A stretch of DNA of 64,000 nt, taken from NCBI RefSeq assembly GCF_008014675.1, contig NZ_VOXD01000014.1, positions 62,001-126,000 of the forward strand, given 5' to 3'. Below the pieces are notes generated by a model. It saw nothing but the letters and a program-made list of their open reading frames with translations, had not been told where the DNA came from and ran no database searches. This stretch comes from Neolewinella aurantiaca (GTDB taxonomy: Bacteria; Bacteroidota; Bacteroidia; Chitinophagales; Saprospiraceae). Within the stretch, counting starts at the first letter, position 1; each line of letters starts with the position of its first letter. Made by a program: the position numbers and the translations under genes. Shown one piece after another: positions 18,301 through 26,500 of the stretch.

Positions 18301-20211
18301 TCCTCCATTATCGGAGGCGGCTCGGGAGAACTGGCAGAAATTGGTTTTGCCACCTCAATGGACGGGCTTGCGGTGAACTTTACCAATCAGTCCGGCCCCG
18401 GCGATTACAGTTGGGATTTCGGTGACGGTACCGCAGTTGTTACCGATGCTAACCCTCAGCACATTTACGCTGACGCCGGCACCTACCAGGTTTGCCTCAC
18501 CGCAGCCAACGGCTGCGGCAGCAATACTGCCTGCCAAACGGTGGACGTAAATTCTACCGGCAGCGCTCAGATCATAATCGGGGGAGCACAGAGCTTCCCC
18601 GGAGGCAGCGTAAGCATTCCTGTTTCCATTCAGGGAACAGACAATATTGCGACTATCGCGGGAACTTTTGCGCTGGACAACCCGTCTCTGGCCACCATCA
18701 CTCACCTTTCTGCCGGAGCAATAGCACCTCAGTTCAATGCTGACAACAGCAGCTTCTCTTTCGTTGCAAACGGAACGGAAGGTGTTACACTGGGAGGCAA
18801 TATCGACGTACTTTTCTTTATTCACCTCCAACTTGGCAACAACCCGGGTGAAACGGAGTTGGAGCTCATCAACCAGCCGATTGAGCTCGAAGTCAGCGCG
18901 GTGCGCAGTGGCGTCCCCATTCTCGTTCCTGTCACTTACCTTCCCGGCTTTGTGGAGGTCTCCAGCAGTATCGTCGGCAACATCAGTTCCCAGGCGATGA
19001 CCCCCGACAACAACGAGGTGGAAGGCACTACTTTCCAGTTATCTGAGCCCGATGGTGGTTTCACGATCGACCTGCCGGTGAACCAGGAAGGTATTGCCAC
19101 AACAATCGCGGGGCTCTCTATGGGCCGAATGTACTACATCGAACCACTGAAGACGAGCGATTACGCCAACGGGCTGTCCAGCTTTGAAATCTTCCTGACC
19201 CAACGGTACCTTCTTGGTTATGACGTGCCTCAGATTACCGATCCGATGCAAGTAGTGGCGATGGACATGAACTGCAGTCAGAGCGTTTCCACCATCGACC
19301 TGTACCTGATGCAGCGTTTGCTCCTCAATGACGACCTGACCGAAGTGGCTGGCTGTAACAGTTGGACCTTCGTACCTGACAGTCATATTTTCGCTGACGA
19401 CTGGAACGAAAACGGAGTGTTCCCCGCTCCACGCCGTGCCGAAGTCATGCTGGAAAGCGACACGATGGTGATGTTTACCGGCGTAAAAACGGGTGACATT
19501 CTCAACAGTGCCGACCCTGGCCGTAGTATGGGCGACCTTCCGCTCAACGTCAGGTTACCCGAGGTTTTCAATGCCGGCCAGACCTACGAACTTACCCTCA
19601 GCTTAGCTGAAACCCGAAACCTGGTTTCGTTCCAGAGCGAATTCAAAGTAGCGGAAGGGCTTGAGATCCTCAGCGTATTGCCCGGCGAGCTTTCCGAAGC
19701 TGAAATTGGTGACCACCTCAGCAGTCGTGGCCTCTTCAGAATGAGCTGGTTCAGTGAAACGGGAGAAATGCGGGCGCTAAACGCAGGTGCAGAGATGGTT
19801 AAGTTAACCGTTCGGGCTACCGCAACCCGGCGCTCCGCTGCCGGAGACATTTCCGTTAACAAGGAAGCCGCATTCTCTTCCGAAGGACACGACGCTACCT
19901 TCCAGCGCTTCGTCCCTACCGTAAACAACCTGACGAATACCGAAGCCGTTTCGGCGTTCCGCTTCCTGAGCGCGGCCCCGAACCCGGCCGCTGAATACGT
20001 CGATATCCGCTTCGAACTTCCTCAGACCGACGAAACCGAACTGAAGCTATTCGATGCACTTGGCCGTGAGGTCATTTACCGGACGCAAACCCTTACCGGC
20101 GGAACGCAACGTTTCCGCCTCGACACGCGCGCGCTGGCTGCCGGAGCTTATCACTTCCAACTGGTGGCTGGTGGCGAAGCAGCCACAGGGAAACTTATTA
20201 TCCGACGCTGA
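12361..20211 (+). CDS. Giant secreted mosaic adhesin: dockerin-like, Kazal-like, PPC, SprB, PKD, cohesin-like, T9SS type A
   Basis: 2616 residues. A signal peptide (MKKIFTLSTWILLSILFV) is followed by: dockerin-like calcium repeats at about 31-105 (DASNNGVADEAD, DMDGDGRVSGRD); four Kazal-like cysteine domains at about 280-483, each with the VCGxxGxTYxNxC pattern; two bacterial pre-peptidase C-terminal (PPC) domains at about 488-740; fifteen SprB-type repeats of about 80 residues at 744-1990; a PKD domain with WDFGDGT at about 1991-2065; a cohesin-like beta domain at about 2067-2200; a second dockerin-like stretch at about 2200-2350; another cohesin-like domain; and a type A T9SS sorting domain from about 2535 (AAPNPAAEYVDIRF to the end). 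It is expected at the cell surface or released. No catalytic domain is visible, so adhesion, inhibitor display or scaffold roles are inferences. Confidence 0.9.
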   Translation: MKKIFTLSTWILLSILFVCPLTAQETMVWPGDASNNGVADEADLIYWARAYGIKRFERPASSINWVGQPATPIWPDTFPSGINFAHTDMDGDGRVSGRDLQALMTNLHRTHAPAEQTDPWVLPDTSGNHEAVLRLMPAGIQLRPEGSVLLLDVVINGREGSFEDFHSLSLRATVSPGLLADYQNLAPELEQAALVSGKELFTLAGVDSSAHQLSFSVTAINHEDRPVNGAIARMKLPLAADFEADSFGTAQIIVDSLIFVDSDFTPHSLATSPLDLNTDAGCSFSVNPVCGSNGVTYLNSCFAEAAGITVYTSGACWNPGLSVENMNAETQCPTAYEPVCGFNGVTYGNACEAEAAGVLNYYSGLCDQNAQDCYDPGLIVISSGTSVNQVTGVITLTCEPGSLPVCGCDGEQYASACMAEASGVRSYTTGGCDDNCVNPAQIANTDDCESNTDFVCGCNGETYINSCFADAAGVLSYTPGPCNGSSGWCDEATVISCGDYLPNETTIGAGNQITSYPGATGALMQGPDRVYVFEKSSAGDLQVGLEIMTPGLNMDLFLLTGDCGNYTVVGSSTYSNNATNNEGIVLEDAPNGTYYIIVDQGAAGIGGNYRLELSCGYLDCSQRVPLSCGTPYNGTNAGGTDDVSTYTCGPQLNVENNGPEIVHTFTTTESGLVTIDLTNLSANLELFLLSECSRRSCLQYSQNSGTSSEQIVRNLPAGTYYVVVDGYNGAISNYNLTVDCSSSCDLDLQMLGQTGTACGQSGGSITFAVTGGSPTYTAHYVGPVCRAASSYNGQFYFGNLPPGDYVTTIEDASGCEMVFNFTIYNNNGGMNGTMTPTAAGCGEEGRIDVSLLTTGVAPYTVYLSGDLNRVFTTSSANFVITPLEAGNYTVSVVDAAGCSFSESVTIDAAGGNLDVEAWAEPAGCDGSMGEIVVRAPNGTLPYSISLSGPVTGGATVNGYNFRLRSLPAGAYVFTLTDAFGCSYTETLVVANGDMEVSVSPTAANCALPGAARVNISAGTAPYTINYTGPVSGTINTNEQITVINDLPAGTYNFSIWAADGCDVAETIFVEDNGGNLDFTVNQMIAACDGNNSGLQLTVTGGTPNYTVVYSGTVSGSTTLDGTGTGWVELPPGTYTFTATDFGNCSATTEMTVNGGLSSANQSSFATGAGCGQLDNIRTLLSGGEAPFSVTVTTDACPEENRTFTTLDHVFDLTDLPNCTYTIEVTDANDCFSSQTVSINVNPDDDILILTALDGACGGTGIIDLEVTAGEYPYFIDWTGPVDGNVNLASQTYRVSDLPAGTYVFSLTNADGCEATETITLLNDGSLEVVSSVVTDECGAPDQIWNDIEGGAGPYTVEVIRLCDDTQVDVVVSGNGFEVVDLIPCDYKISVTDVNGCMTMRTVTVEPYQLFNTIATDGVCGQSGTLDVMVMNSFATGPYSLSYSGPSNGIQASNTGVFNLTGLPAGTYTLVVTDANGCSETETATLTNVPSDLDLQTALINNDCGQYNQLWNDINGGTGPFQVEVIRLCDGVTDTSFVLSGNGFELIDLEACCYSIAVTDAMGCTVMTESCVEDPSANLFTVTPVSGPCGENGRVDLSFIRGTAPYQVDYSGPQSGSNTVNGNILSINDAPAGEYTIMVTDANGCEETETVVLEGTTSNLVLQAALISNDCEQYNQVWIDIFNGTGPFSVEVIRLCDSTTMTQFVSGEVGFELTELAPCDYKIIVTDAAGCMVMDVITVFPAPIDLYNLTAVSGECNEPGSFDLQITRGRAPYTIVYDGPVSDSLVTDQTSLSREDLPSGDYTFFVTDSLGCIETNQFTIQNTTSDLDLVTSLIFNDCNQLNQLWNDIEGGTAPFNVEVTRLCDGTIDTTFTTNETQFELDNRTPCEYAITVTDATGCTDAETIVVQGTSANLFDVAINNSCDSSGFFLDFIAGTGPYRIAMSGPVTRIYEDIDGPLYIPAPAGDYAIRAFSAEGCMEMNFSSIIGGGSGELAEIGFATSMDGLAVNFTNQSGPGDYSWDFGDGTAVVTDANPQHIYADAGTYQVCLTAANGCGSNTACQTVDVNSTGSAQIIIGGAQSFPGGSVSIPVSIQGTDNIATIAGTFALDNPSLATITHLSAGAIAPQFNADNSSFSFVANGTEGVTLGGNIDVLFFIHLQLGNNPGETELELINQPIELEVSAVRSGVPILVPVTYLPGFVEVSSSIVGNISSQAMTPDNNEVEGTTFQLSEPDGGFTIDLPVNQEGIATTIAGLSMGRMYYIEPLKTSDYANGLSSFEIFLTQRYLLGYDVPQITDPMQVVAMDMNCSQSVSTIDLYLMQRLLLNDDLTEVAGCNSWTFVPDSHIFADDWNENGVFPAPRRAEVMLESDTMVMFTGVKTGDILNSADPGRSMGDLPLNVRLPEVFNAGQTYELTLSLAETRNLVSFQSEFKVAEGLEILSVLPGELSEAEIGDHLSSRGLFRMSWFSETGEMRALNAGAEMVKLTVRATATRRSAAGDISVNKEAAFSSEGHDATFQRFVPTVNNLTNTEAVSAFRFLSAAPNPAAEYVDIRFELPQTDETELKLFDALGREVIYRTQTLTGGTQRFRLDTRALAAGAYHFQLVAGGEAATGKLIIRR

Positions 20212-20235
20212 TAAGTGTTCCCCCAGTCTTTTTGT

Positions 20236-20266
20236 TGGCAGAGGCTGAGCTGGTCTCCCTCTGCCA
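20236..20266 (+). terminator. Hairpin just after the giant mosaic gene
   Basis: TGGCAGAGG and CCTCTGCCA pair perfectly nine bases around a 13-base loop, 25 bases after the stop. No T-run follows, so it may be a 3'-end stabiliser ahead of the terminator at 20321-20377. Confidence 0.4.
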
Positions 20267-20320
20267 GCATTTAAGCTGAACTCCTGGGGGAAACAAAGCA
20301 ATATTCTGACGACAAACGTA

Positions 20321-20377
20321 AAAGCATTCAGCATCCGGGCTGCCATTGAGGTTAGCCCGGATGTTGAATGCTTTTTT
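20321..20377 (+). terminator. Long intrinsic terminator between convergent genes
   Basis: AAAGCATTCA-G-CATCCGGGCT pairs with AGCCCGGATG-T-TGAATGCTTT (20 bp with one mismatch) and is followed by TTTT. On the minus strand the A-run becomes a T-run, so it could also end the M16 peptidase gene. Confidence 0.8.
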
Positions 20378-20421
20378 ATTGGTCAGCTATAAACCCCGGG
20401 CTCTGCCCGGAGGAACGACAT

Positions 20422-21723
20422 TTATTCTTCCTCGCAGAAGTAGTCCACCTCCGAGAGTAGTTCCGGGCGGAGATAAGTACGTGCCACCCGGTTTACGTCG
20501 GCAACGGTAACTGCGAGGTACTGTTCCAGTTCGAGGTTAATCAGTTCAGGTTTACCGAGAGCGGCGTAGAAGGCGAGTTCGGAAGCCCTGCTGCTTACGT
20601 TGATGCTCTTAAAGTGGTTGTGTTGCTCCAGTCGGTTCATCACTTTGGCCAGTTGAGGTTCGGCGACTCCTTTGCGTACCAACTCATTAACGGTCTCGAA
20701 AAGAGCATTCCGTGCTTCGTCGTAGTCGGCATCTTCGTCCGGGCGCGCATCGATCATAATGGAACCGGAGTCGAGGCCGTCGTTATGGCTCGCCGAAACT
20801 TCCGCAAAAAGATCACCGTCGCGAACGAGACGGCGGTAGAGCAATGAAGACCGGCCGCTTCCCAGCAGGAAACAAAGGATATCGATGGCGGGGAAATCGG
20901 GGTGCAAGCGACCTGGAGTCCGGTAGCTCAGATATATGACGGGGCTTGGCACATCGGCTACCACCTTCTTCCGGCGGGTTTCGGTTTGTTCCGGTTCTTC
21001 CGGCAATTCTGGTCGGTGATGGTTAGGTCCTGAGGGGGGAATATCTCCAAACCATTTTTCGATCTGGTCCCGGATGAGGCTGTTGTCGTAGCCTCCGGCA
21101 ACGGCCAGGATTGCGTTGTCGGGCCGGTAGTAAGTGTAGTAGAAGTCACGTACATCCTCCAGGCTTGCATCCTCAATGTGCTCGAAGCGTTCCCCGATAA
21201 CCGGCCACCGGTAAGGATGTACCTTATAGACCAGTTCGTTGAGGTGATGGTAAAGATCGCCGTAGGGTTCTTCAAGGCAGGTTTCCTTGAATTCTTCGAC
21301 TACTACTTTTTTCTGCGTATCGAGGGATTTCTGGTCCAGCTTGAGCCTGGCCATGCGGTCGGATTCCAGCCAGAGAGCCGTTTCGACATTATCTGCCGGC
21401 AGGATATCGTAGTAAAGGGTTTGATCAGCGCCGGTAACCGCGTTGTTTTCCCCTCCGGCCAATTGCAGGGCTTCGTCAAAGTCCGGGATGTTTTGCGAGC
21501 CGCCAAACATGAGGTGCTCGAAAAGATGAGCGAAACCGGTACGGCCGGGCGGGTCGTTGCGGCTACCGACCTTATAAAGAACATTAACGGCAGCCACGGT
21601 GCGCTTAGGGTCGTGATGAAGCACGACCGTCAGCCCATTTTTGAGTTTGTAAGTTTCGTACGGTATCAAGTAGGATTTTTTTGCATCTGCCCGTCTGTAC
21701 TCAGTGTATGCAACGGGGTACAT
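20422..21723 (-). CDS. M16 family zinc metallopeptidase (insulinase/pitrilysin fold)
   Basis: 433 residues, one M16 half-pair of about 420 residues. The inverted zinc motif HxxEH is HLFEH at residues 66-70, in the context GFAHLFEHLMFGG; the distal glutamate is in VVVEEFKE near 146. NAVTGADQTLYY and the YYRPDNAILAVAGGY strand are typical. The C-terminal half is the M16_C domain. No signal peptide, so probably cytoplasmic or processed in an unknown way. The true start may be a TTG at codon 19 (LIPYETYKLKNG), where family similarity begins. No partner M16 gene is adjacent. Confidence 0.88.
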   Translation of the reverse strand: MYPVAYTEYRRADAKKSYLIPYETYKLKNGLTVVLHHDPKRTVAAVNVLYKVGSRNDPPGRTGFAHLFEHLMFGGSQNIPDFDEALQLAGGENNAVTGADQTLYYDILPADNVETALWLESDRMARLKLDQKSLDTQKKVVVEEFKETCLEEPYGDLYHHLNELVYKVHPYRWPVIGERFEHIEDASLEDVRDFYYTYYRPDNAILAVAGGYDNSLIRDQIEKWFGDIPPSGPNHHRPELPEEPEQTETRRKKVVADVPSPVIYLSYRTPGRLHPDFPAIDILCFLLGSGRSSLLYRRLVRDGDLFAEVSASHNDGLDSGSIMIDARPDEDADYDEARNALFETVNELVRKGVAEPQLAKVMNRLEQHNHFKSINVSSRASELAFYAALGKPELINLELEQYLAVTVADVNRVARTYLRPELLSEVDYFCEEE

Positions 21724-21845
21724 CTACCAACACCCATCAGCAACCATAGTTGCAGGCAGGAGACGAAGCGTGTATCGATTTCCGCAGTGCAGAGGCACCA
21801 AAACGGTTCAGGTTCGCATCAATAGAAAGTTCGAACTTCTATAAG

Positions 21846-22298
21846 ATGCCCATCCACCGCCTGACCGCGATCCTATTCGTTTACACACTCATGCACTGTA
21901 GTGGCCCGGCGTCAGCCATTCCGCTGTCTGACCTCGACTATATAGAAATTGAGAACCATACCGGTTGGGTGCTGCGAATTCACGGAGATGGAGGCGGGAG
22001 CCTGAGTCATAAACAACTACCCGCTCATTATTTGCACTATCCCGCCCAGACCTTTTCGCCGACTCCGGGCCGACAGATAGCGCTTCGCTGCCGGGGCCGT
22101 AGTCTGAGCCCGGTATGCGTTTTGGTAAGTTACTACGATGCGAGTGTCAACAGCGTTTCAGTGTGCAGGTGTAGCCCGGGAGGCTGGCCGGGAGCGATCA
22201 TGGAACAAGCCATCAGCCAGATGCAGTATGCAGTAGACGCTGGCGGAAGCGAGCGGAGCTGCCGTATGCTTATGCGAAAGTGGATCGCTTCGCGATAA
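21846..22298 (+). CDS. Small secreted hypothetical protein
   Basis: 150 residues from the ATG at 21846, which begins a clear signal peptide (MPIHRLTAILFVYTLMHC, cleavage near PASA). The mature part is about 125 residues with several cysteines (RCRGRSLSPVC, VCRCSPG, SERSC) that could form disulfides, and a DYIEIENHTGWVLRIHGDGGG segment. I recognise no family. The frame continues 32 codons upstream but that part has no feature of a coding sequence. It converges on ppa. Confidence 0.55.
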   Translation: MPIHRLTAILFVYTLMHCSGPASAIPLSDLDYIEIENHTGWVLRIHGDGGGSLSHKQLPAHYLHYPAQTFSPTPGRQIALRCRGRSLSPVCVLVSYYDASVNSVSVCRCSPGGWPGAIMEQAISQMQYAVDAGGSERSCRMLMRKWIASR

Positions 22299-22362
22299 CG
22301 TTCAGCGTTAAGTGCCGGGTAGCGTTCAATACGATCGCTCCAGGACAACTTAACGCCGAACG
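22299..22362. terminator. Bidirectional terminator between the secreted protein and ppa
   Basis: CGTTCAGCGTTAAGT pairs with ACTTAACGCCGAACG, 15 bases with a single mismatch, across a 34-base loop. It starts immediately after one stop codon and ends six bases before the other, with CTTGTTT on the plus side. Confidence 0.55.
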
Positions 22363-22368
22363 CCTTGT

Positions 22369-22929
22369 TTAAAACTGAGCGATTCCCATCAAAGTCTGGT
22401 AATCTTTTGCAGCTTTGACCACGATTTCTTTTGCAGTTTCAGCACCCAGGAACTCTTCGATCACTACAGCTTTCTTTTCGAGTTTCTTGTAGTCCTCGAA
22501 GAAGGTTTGCAACTCAAGTTTGAAGTGTGGAGGTAGTTCGGAGATATCGTTGTAGTGGTTTACGCTCATGTCGTTTTCGGCGACAGCGATGATTTTGTCG
22601 TCAAGTTCACCACCATCAAGCATCCGCATTACACCAATTACTTTGCAGGACACGAGGCACATCGGGACGATCGTAGCCTGAGTGAGCACCATGATATCCA
22701 GGGGGTCATCGTCGTCACAGTAAGTCTGGGGGATGAAGCCGTAGTTTGCCGGATAGTGCATGGAAGAGTATATGACCCGATCCATTTTGAGCAGCCCCGT
22801 GGTTTTATCCAACTCGTACTTAGCCCGTTCTCCGCGCGGGATTTCGATAATACCATTAACAATGGTAGGCGCATTTTCTCCGACCGGGATACGGTGCCAG
22901 GGATTAGTGGGGTCGTATTGTAAAGACAT
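22369..22929 (-). CDS. ppa: Inorganic pyrophosphatase, family I
   Basis: 186 residues. It hydrolyses pyrophosphate and pulls biosynthetic reactions forward. The family I metal site is [11 protein letters not shown], with Asp72 to Asp75 and Asp78 in view; [14 protein letters not shown] supplies the substrate Arg/Lys residues and [12 protein letters not shown] is the conserved active-site strand. I chose the ATG at 22927-22929 ([14 protein letters not shown]), as an upstream ATG only adds nine hydrophobic residues. A leader of about 100 bases with a strong hairpin precedes it. Confidence 0.95.
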   Translation of the reverse strand: MSLQYDPTNPWHRIPVGENAPTIVNGIIEIPRGERAKYELDKTTGLLKMDRVIYSSMHYPANYGFIPQTYCDDDDPLDIMVLTQATIVPMCLVSCKVIGVMRMLDGGELDDKIIAVAENDMSVNHYNDISELPPHFKLELQTFFEDYKKLEKKAVVIEEFLGAETAKEIVVKAAKDYQTLMGIAQF

Positions 22930-22950
22930 ATAACAGGGATAAAAAGCAAA

Positions 22951-23009
22951 CAGCATTCAACGTCAACTCAGCCCTACAGAATGACAGGACGGTTATTCGT
23001 TGAATGCTG
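22951..23009 (-). promoter_or_regulatory. Twelve-base stem-loop in the presumed ppa leader
   Basis: CAGCATTCAACG and CGTTGAATGCTG are perfect complements 35 bases apart, 21 bases before the ppa start. No T-run follows, so this is not a standard terminator. It may control ppa translation or RNA stability. Confidence 0.5.
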
Positions 23010-23036
23010 ATCGATTAAGAATTCTGGTTTGGGACG

Positions 23037-23044
23037 CAAAGGTA
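23037..23044 (-). promoter_or_regulatory. Candidate -7 element for ppa
   Basis: On the minus strand TACCTTTG, a full match to TAnnTTTG, 107 bases upstream of the ppa start. Confidence 0.5.
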
Positions 23045-23538
23045 GGTGGATTGTCACCGCTAAACCAGTAAACCGAAGATTTTTGTCGTTCAACAAGAAA
23101 GTTCACTTCGCTTTTTCTGCCATTTTTCACGAACAAAAATGTTGTCCACTCCCTTATCAGACGCGATTTCCCAACAATATTTCGTGTAAAGGCCTGCTAA
23201 AAGTATTTATGAATCTCCATAAGCAACAGCCACCACACTTTGCAGCGTGCGCACTCTTCTTGCACCATTATTACCCTTCTTGACAGTACTTAGTGTAAAA
23301 AAGTAAAAAAGCATAATAAATCCTGCGCTGTACTCTGGTCAAAGATTTTACCTTTAGACCAAATCTGAACTTGACCCTACGCCCGTTCTGCTATAGTTAC
23401 TGATCGCTTTTTAATGGTAGCGTAAGGCTTAACTGTTTTTTGCGCATCATCACTTTAGCCGATTTTGCGGGAAGGTGCTCGTTGCTGAGGGGTTGAGTTG
23501 AGGATTGTTTTTCCTGTTTTACCCCATCTTCGATCGTC
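23045..23538. other. AT-rich divergent intergenic region before the dehydrogenase lipoprotein
   Basis: No supported gene. It includes a TACCTTTA at about 23349 on the plus strand and CATCTTCG at 23525-23532, six bases before the ATG at 23539; either could be a -7 element. Short open frames here lack signal peptides, recognisable domains or conserved-looking composition. Confidence 0.4.
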
Positions 23539-26500
23539 ATGCACAACAAATTATTTTTCGTTCTGGTATCCGCCGTAGTTATTTCTTTTTTGCTCTCGGC
23601 CTGCGGAAACAACCAAAACCCCGCCAGTGAATACATCAGCCTTCCGGCAAACGGCCCCGTTCTTATGGTGGGCAACCCCGATCGTTCGCTGGTGGACAAG
23701 CTGAAGAACGGGTTCAGCCAAACCCCACTTACCGCTCCTTATCGGATGCTTGACGAAGACAGCCTCTTCAATCATCGCAACCTTGTGCTTTTGCGTGTAG
23801 AAAGCGACAGCCTTACCACCCACCGACGCAGAGCCGTAGAGCGGTTCGTTTCCGCTGGAGGACGATTACTGATCGTTGACGATCGTGAAGCAGTCCCCTA
23901 CGAATGGGCCTGGTACAACGATGCCCGCTCGGGGCAAACCGGAGCACAGGCATTTGGTGCAGGGCAGGTGCTTGCCATCAACGGAACATCACCAGCACCC
24001 GGAGATTTCTTTGCCTCTTCAACCTCCGCTGCACCTGCGGCCGCGCCCGTACCCGTCTCCTTACCTGCGGCCCCAAAAGCTGACCGGTTCCAACTAGAAG
24101 TACTCGACGATAACATTTACGAACCAATGGAAATGGAGGTACTGCCCGACGGCAACGTTCTCTTTCTGGAACGCCGTGGCAAAATGAAAATGTGGACGAA
24201 AGGCGGAACCAAACTAGTGCATGACTTCCCCGTATGCATTGAAGGCAACTACGAAGACGGTCTTCATGGCCTGGCCCTAGACCCCGGGTATGGCAAAGAA
24301 AACCACTGGATTTACCTTTACTACAGCCCGAGCCCCTGCGACAGCCTGGATCAATTACTCAGTCGCTTCGAATTCAAGAAAGGTGTACTGGACACCAATA
24401 GTGAAAAAGTGGTATTGCGGGTACCCGTGCAGCGGAAAAGCTGCTGCCACAGCGGTGGATCGGTCGAATTCGGTGCCGACGGATTGCTTTACCTGAGCAC
24501 CGGAGACAACACATCGAGCAAAGAGTCTGACGGATACAGCCCACTGGATGAGCGCCCCGGCCGCGGGCCATACGACAGTCAGAAGTCGAGCGGAAACACG
24601 AACGACCTGCGGGGTAAAATCCTTCGCATCAAAATCACCCCCGATGGGAGCTACGAGATTCCCGAAGGGAATCTATTTGCCGATGGCACGGAAGGTAAAC
24701 CCGAAATATACGTGATGGGTGCCCGCAATCCTTTCAGGATTGCCATCGACCCATGGACTAAGTACCTCTACTGGGGCGATGTGGGCCCGGATGTAGGCGA
24801 AGATGGTCGCTACGGTCCCCAGAGCTACGACGAATGGAACCAGGCAATGACCGCCGGCAACTACGGCTGGCCTTATTTCGTAGGGAACAATTTTGCTTAC
24901 CCGGACCGGGATTTTGCAACAGATGAAGTCGGGGAGCTTTTCAATGCGGAAGCCCCCATCAATGCCTCTCCCAACAACACCGGTGCGCGCCAGCTCCCGC
25001 CCGCCCGCCCGGCGCTGATCTGGTATCCGTACGGACCAAGTAAAGAATTTCCAATGCTGGGCACCGGCAGCCGTTCGGCCATGTCCGGGCCTTTTTACGA
25101 TAAGCGCCAACTCGTCCCCATCACGAATAGTGCTCTGCCGGATTACTACGACGGCAAATGGTTCATCTACGAATGGGCCCGCAGCTGGGTAAAAGTCGTC
25201 ACGCTGGACTCGGCCCGGCAGAACATCGTTCAGATCGAAGACTTCCTCCCGGAGGTAAAATTCAGTAAACCGATCGACTTTAAGATTGGTCCCGACGGGT
25301 CAGTCTACGTAATTGAATACGGCAACGACTACTTCCTCAACAATCCGGATGCGCGGCTGGTAAGGATAAGCTATTCGGCCCGGAATCGTCCGCCGGTGGC
25401 CATTCTCGAACTGGACGAACCGGCGGGTGGAATTCCGTTTTCGCCGACGCTCACTGCAGCGGAAAGCTCAGACCCGGACCCGGGCGACAGCCTTGCTTAC
25501 CGTTGGTTCCTCGACGGGAAGCTGGCAACTGAAACCCTGGTTTTCAGCCCCACAATCACCCAGGCCGGCCCGCACGCTGTTCGTTTGGAAGTGGAAGATG
25601 AGGCAGGAAGTACTGCGGAGGCTTCGGTAGTGCTCACGGCAGGAAACTCACGGCCCGAGCTAAACATCAGCCTGAATGGTAACCGGTCCTTTCTCCTTCC
25701 CGGCAGAAAGAAACTCACCTATTCTGCCGTTGTGAACGACCCTGAAGACGAGGCCTCCGGCGCACTGGACCGCAGCCAGGTCGTGGTAAATGCAGCCTGG
25801 GTAGAAGACGGCATGCTGGTGGATGGTGTCCGCAGGGGCGAACGGCAAATGCCGGCGGGCGACCTTCGGTTCGCTGCGGGAGAAGCCTTACTTGCCGGAA
25901 GCGATTGCTACACGTGCCACAAAGAGCGTAGCGAAAACATAGGACCGGCTTACCTCTCCGTCGCCGAACGTTACGATGATAAGCCCGCAACAATCACTTC
26001 GCTGGCAAAAAAGGTAATCAGGGGCGGCAACGGCGTTTGGGGAGAACGACTGATGAGTGCCCACCCTGCGCTGAGCCAGGATGACGCAGAAATAATGGTG
26101 GGCTACATCCTGAGCCTGAACGACGCGGGGAGGCTCCCGCTGCGGGGAGAAACATCTCCCGGTTCCGGAGCGGGCAGCTATGTACTCGCCGCCAGTTACC
26201 GGGATAAGGGAGGCAGAAACGCACCTCCCCTCGTGGGCCAGAGCGTGATCGTACTGCGCCCCACTACCCTGGAGGCCGAAGCACATAACGACGGACTGTA
26301 CCGCGCAGCGGTACCCCAGGGAGGAGAGAATAATGCTTTTAAGGTCGTCAATTTCCGCCCCGGCGGGAGCTTACGCCTCGCCAACGTACACCTGCTTGAC
26401 CTGAAAGTCCTGAAGGCCCACCTGCACGCCAACGTACCGGGAGTACTCGATCTTCGTTATGGCGCCCCGGATGGTAAACTGCTGAGCAGCCGGGAACTCT

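Noticed and set aside
14590-18330. Tandem repeats considered as CRISPR-like or satellite DNA
   Set aside because: The periodicity is at protein level (about 80 residues) with diverged nucleotides; no short identical repeats with unique spacers.
23029-23283. Plus-strand 84-codon frame in the ppa/dehydrogenase gap
   Set aside because: AT-rich intergenic composition, no motif, and it overlaps the ppa promoter.
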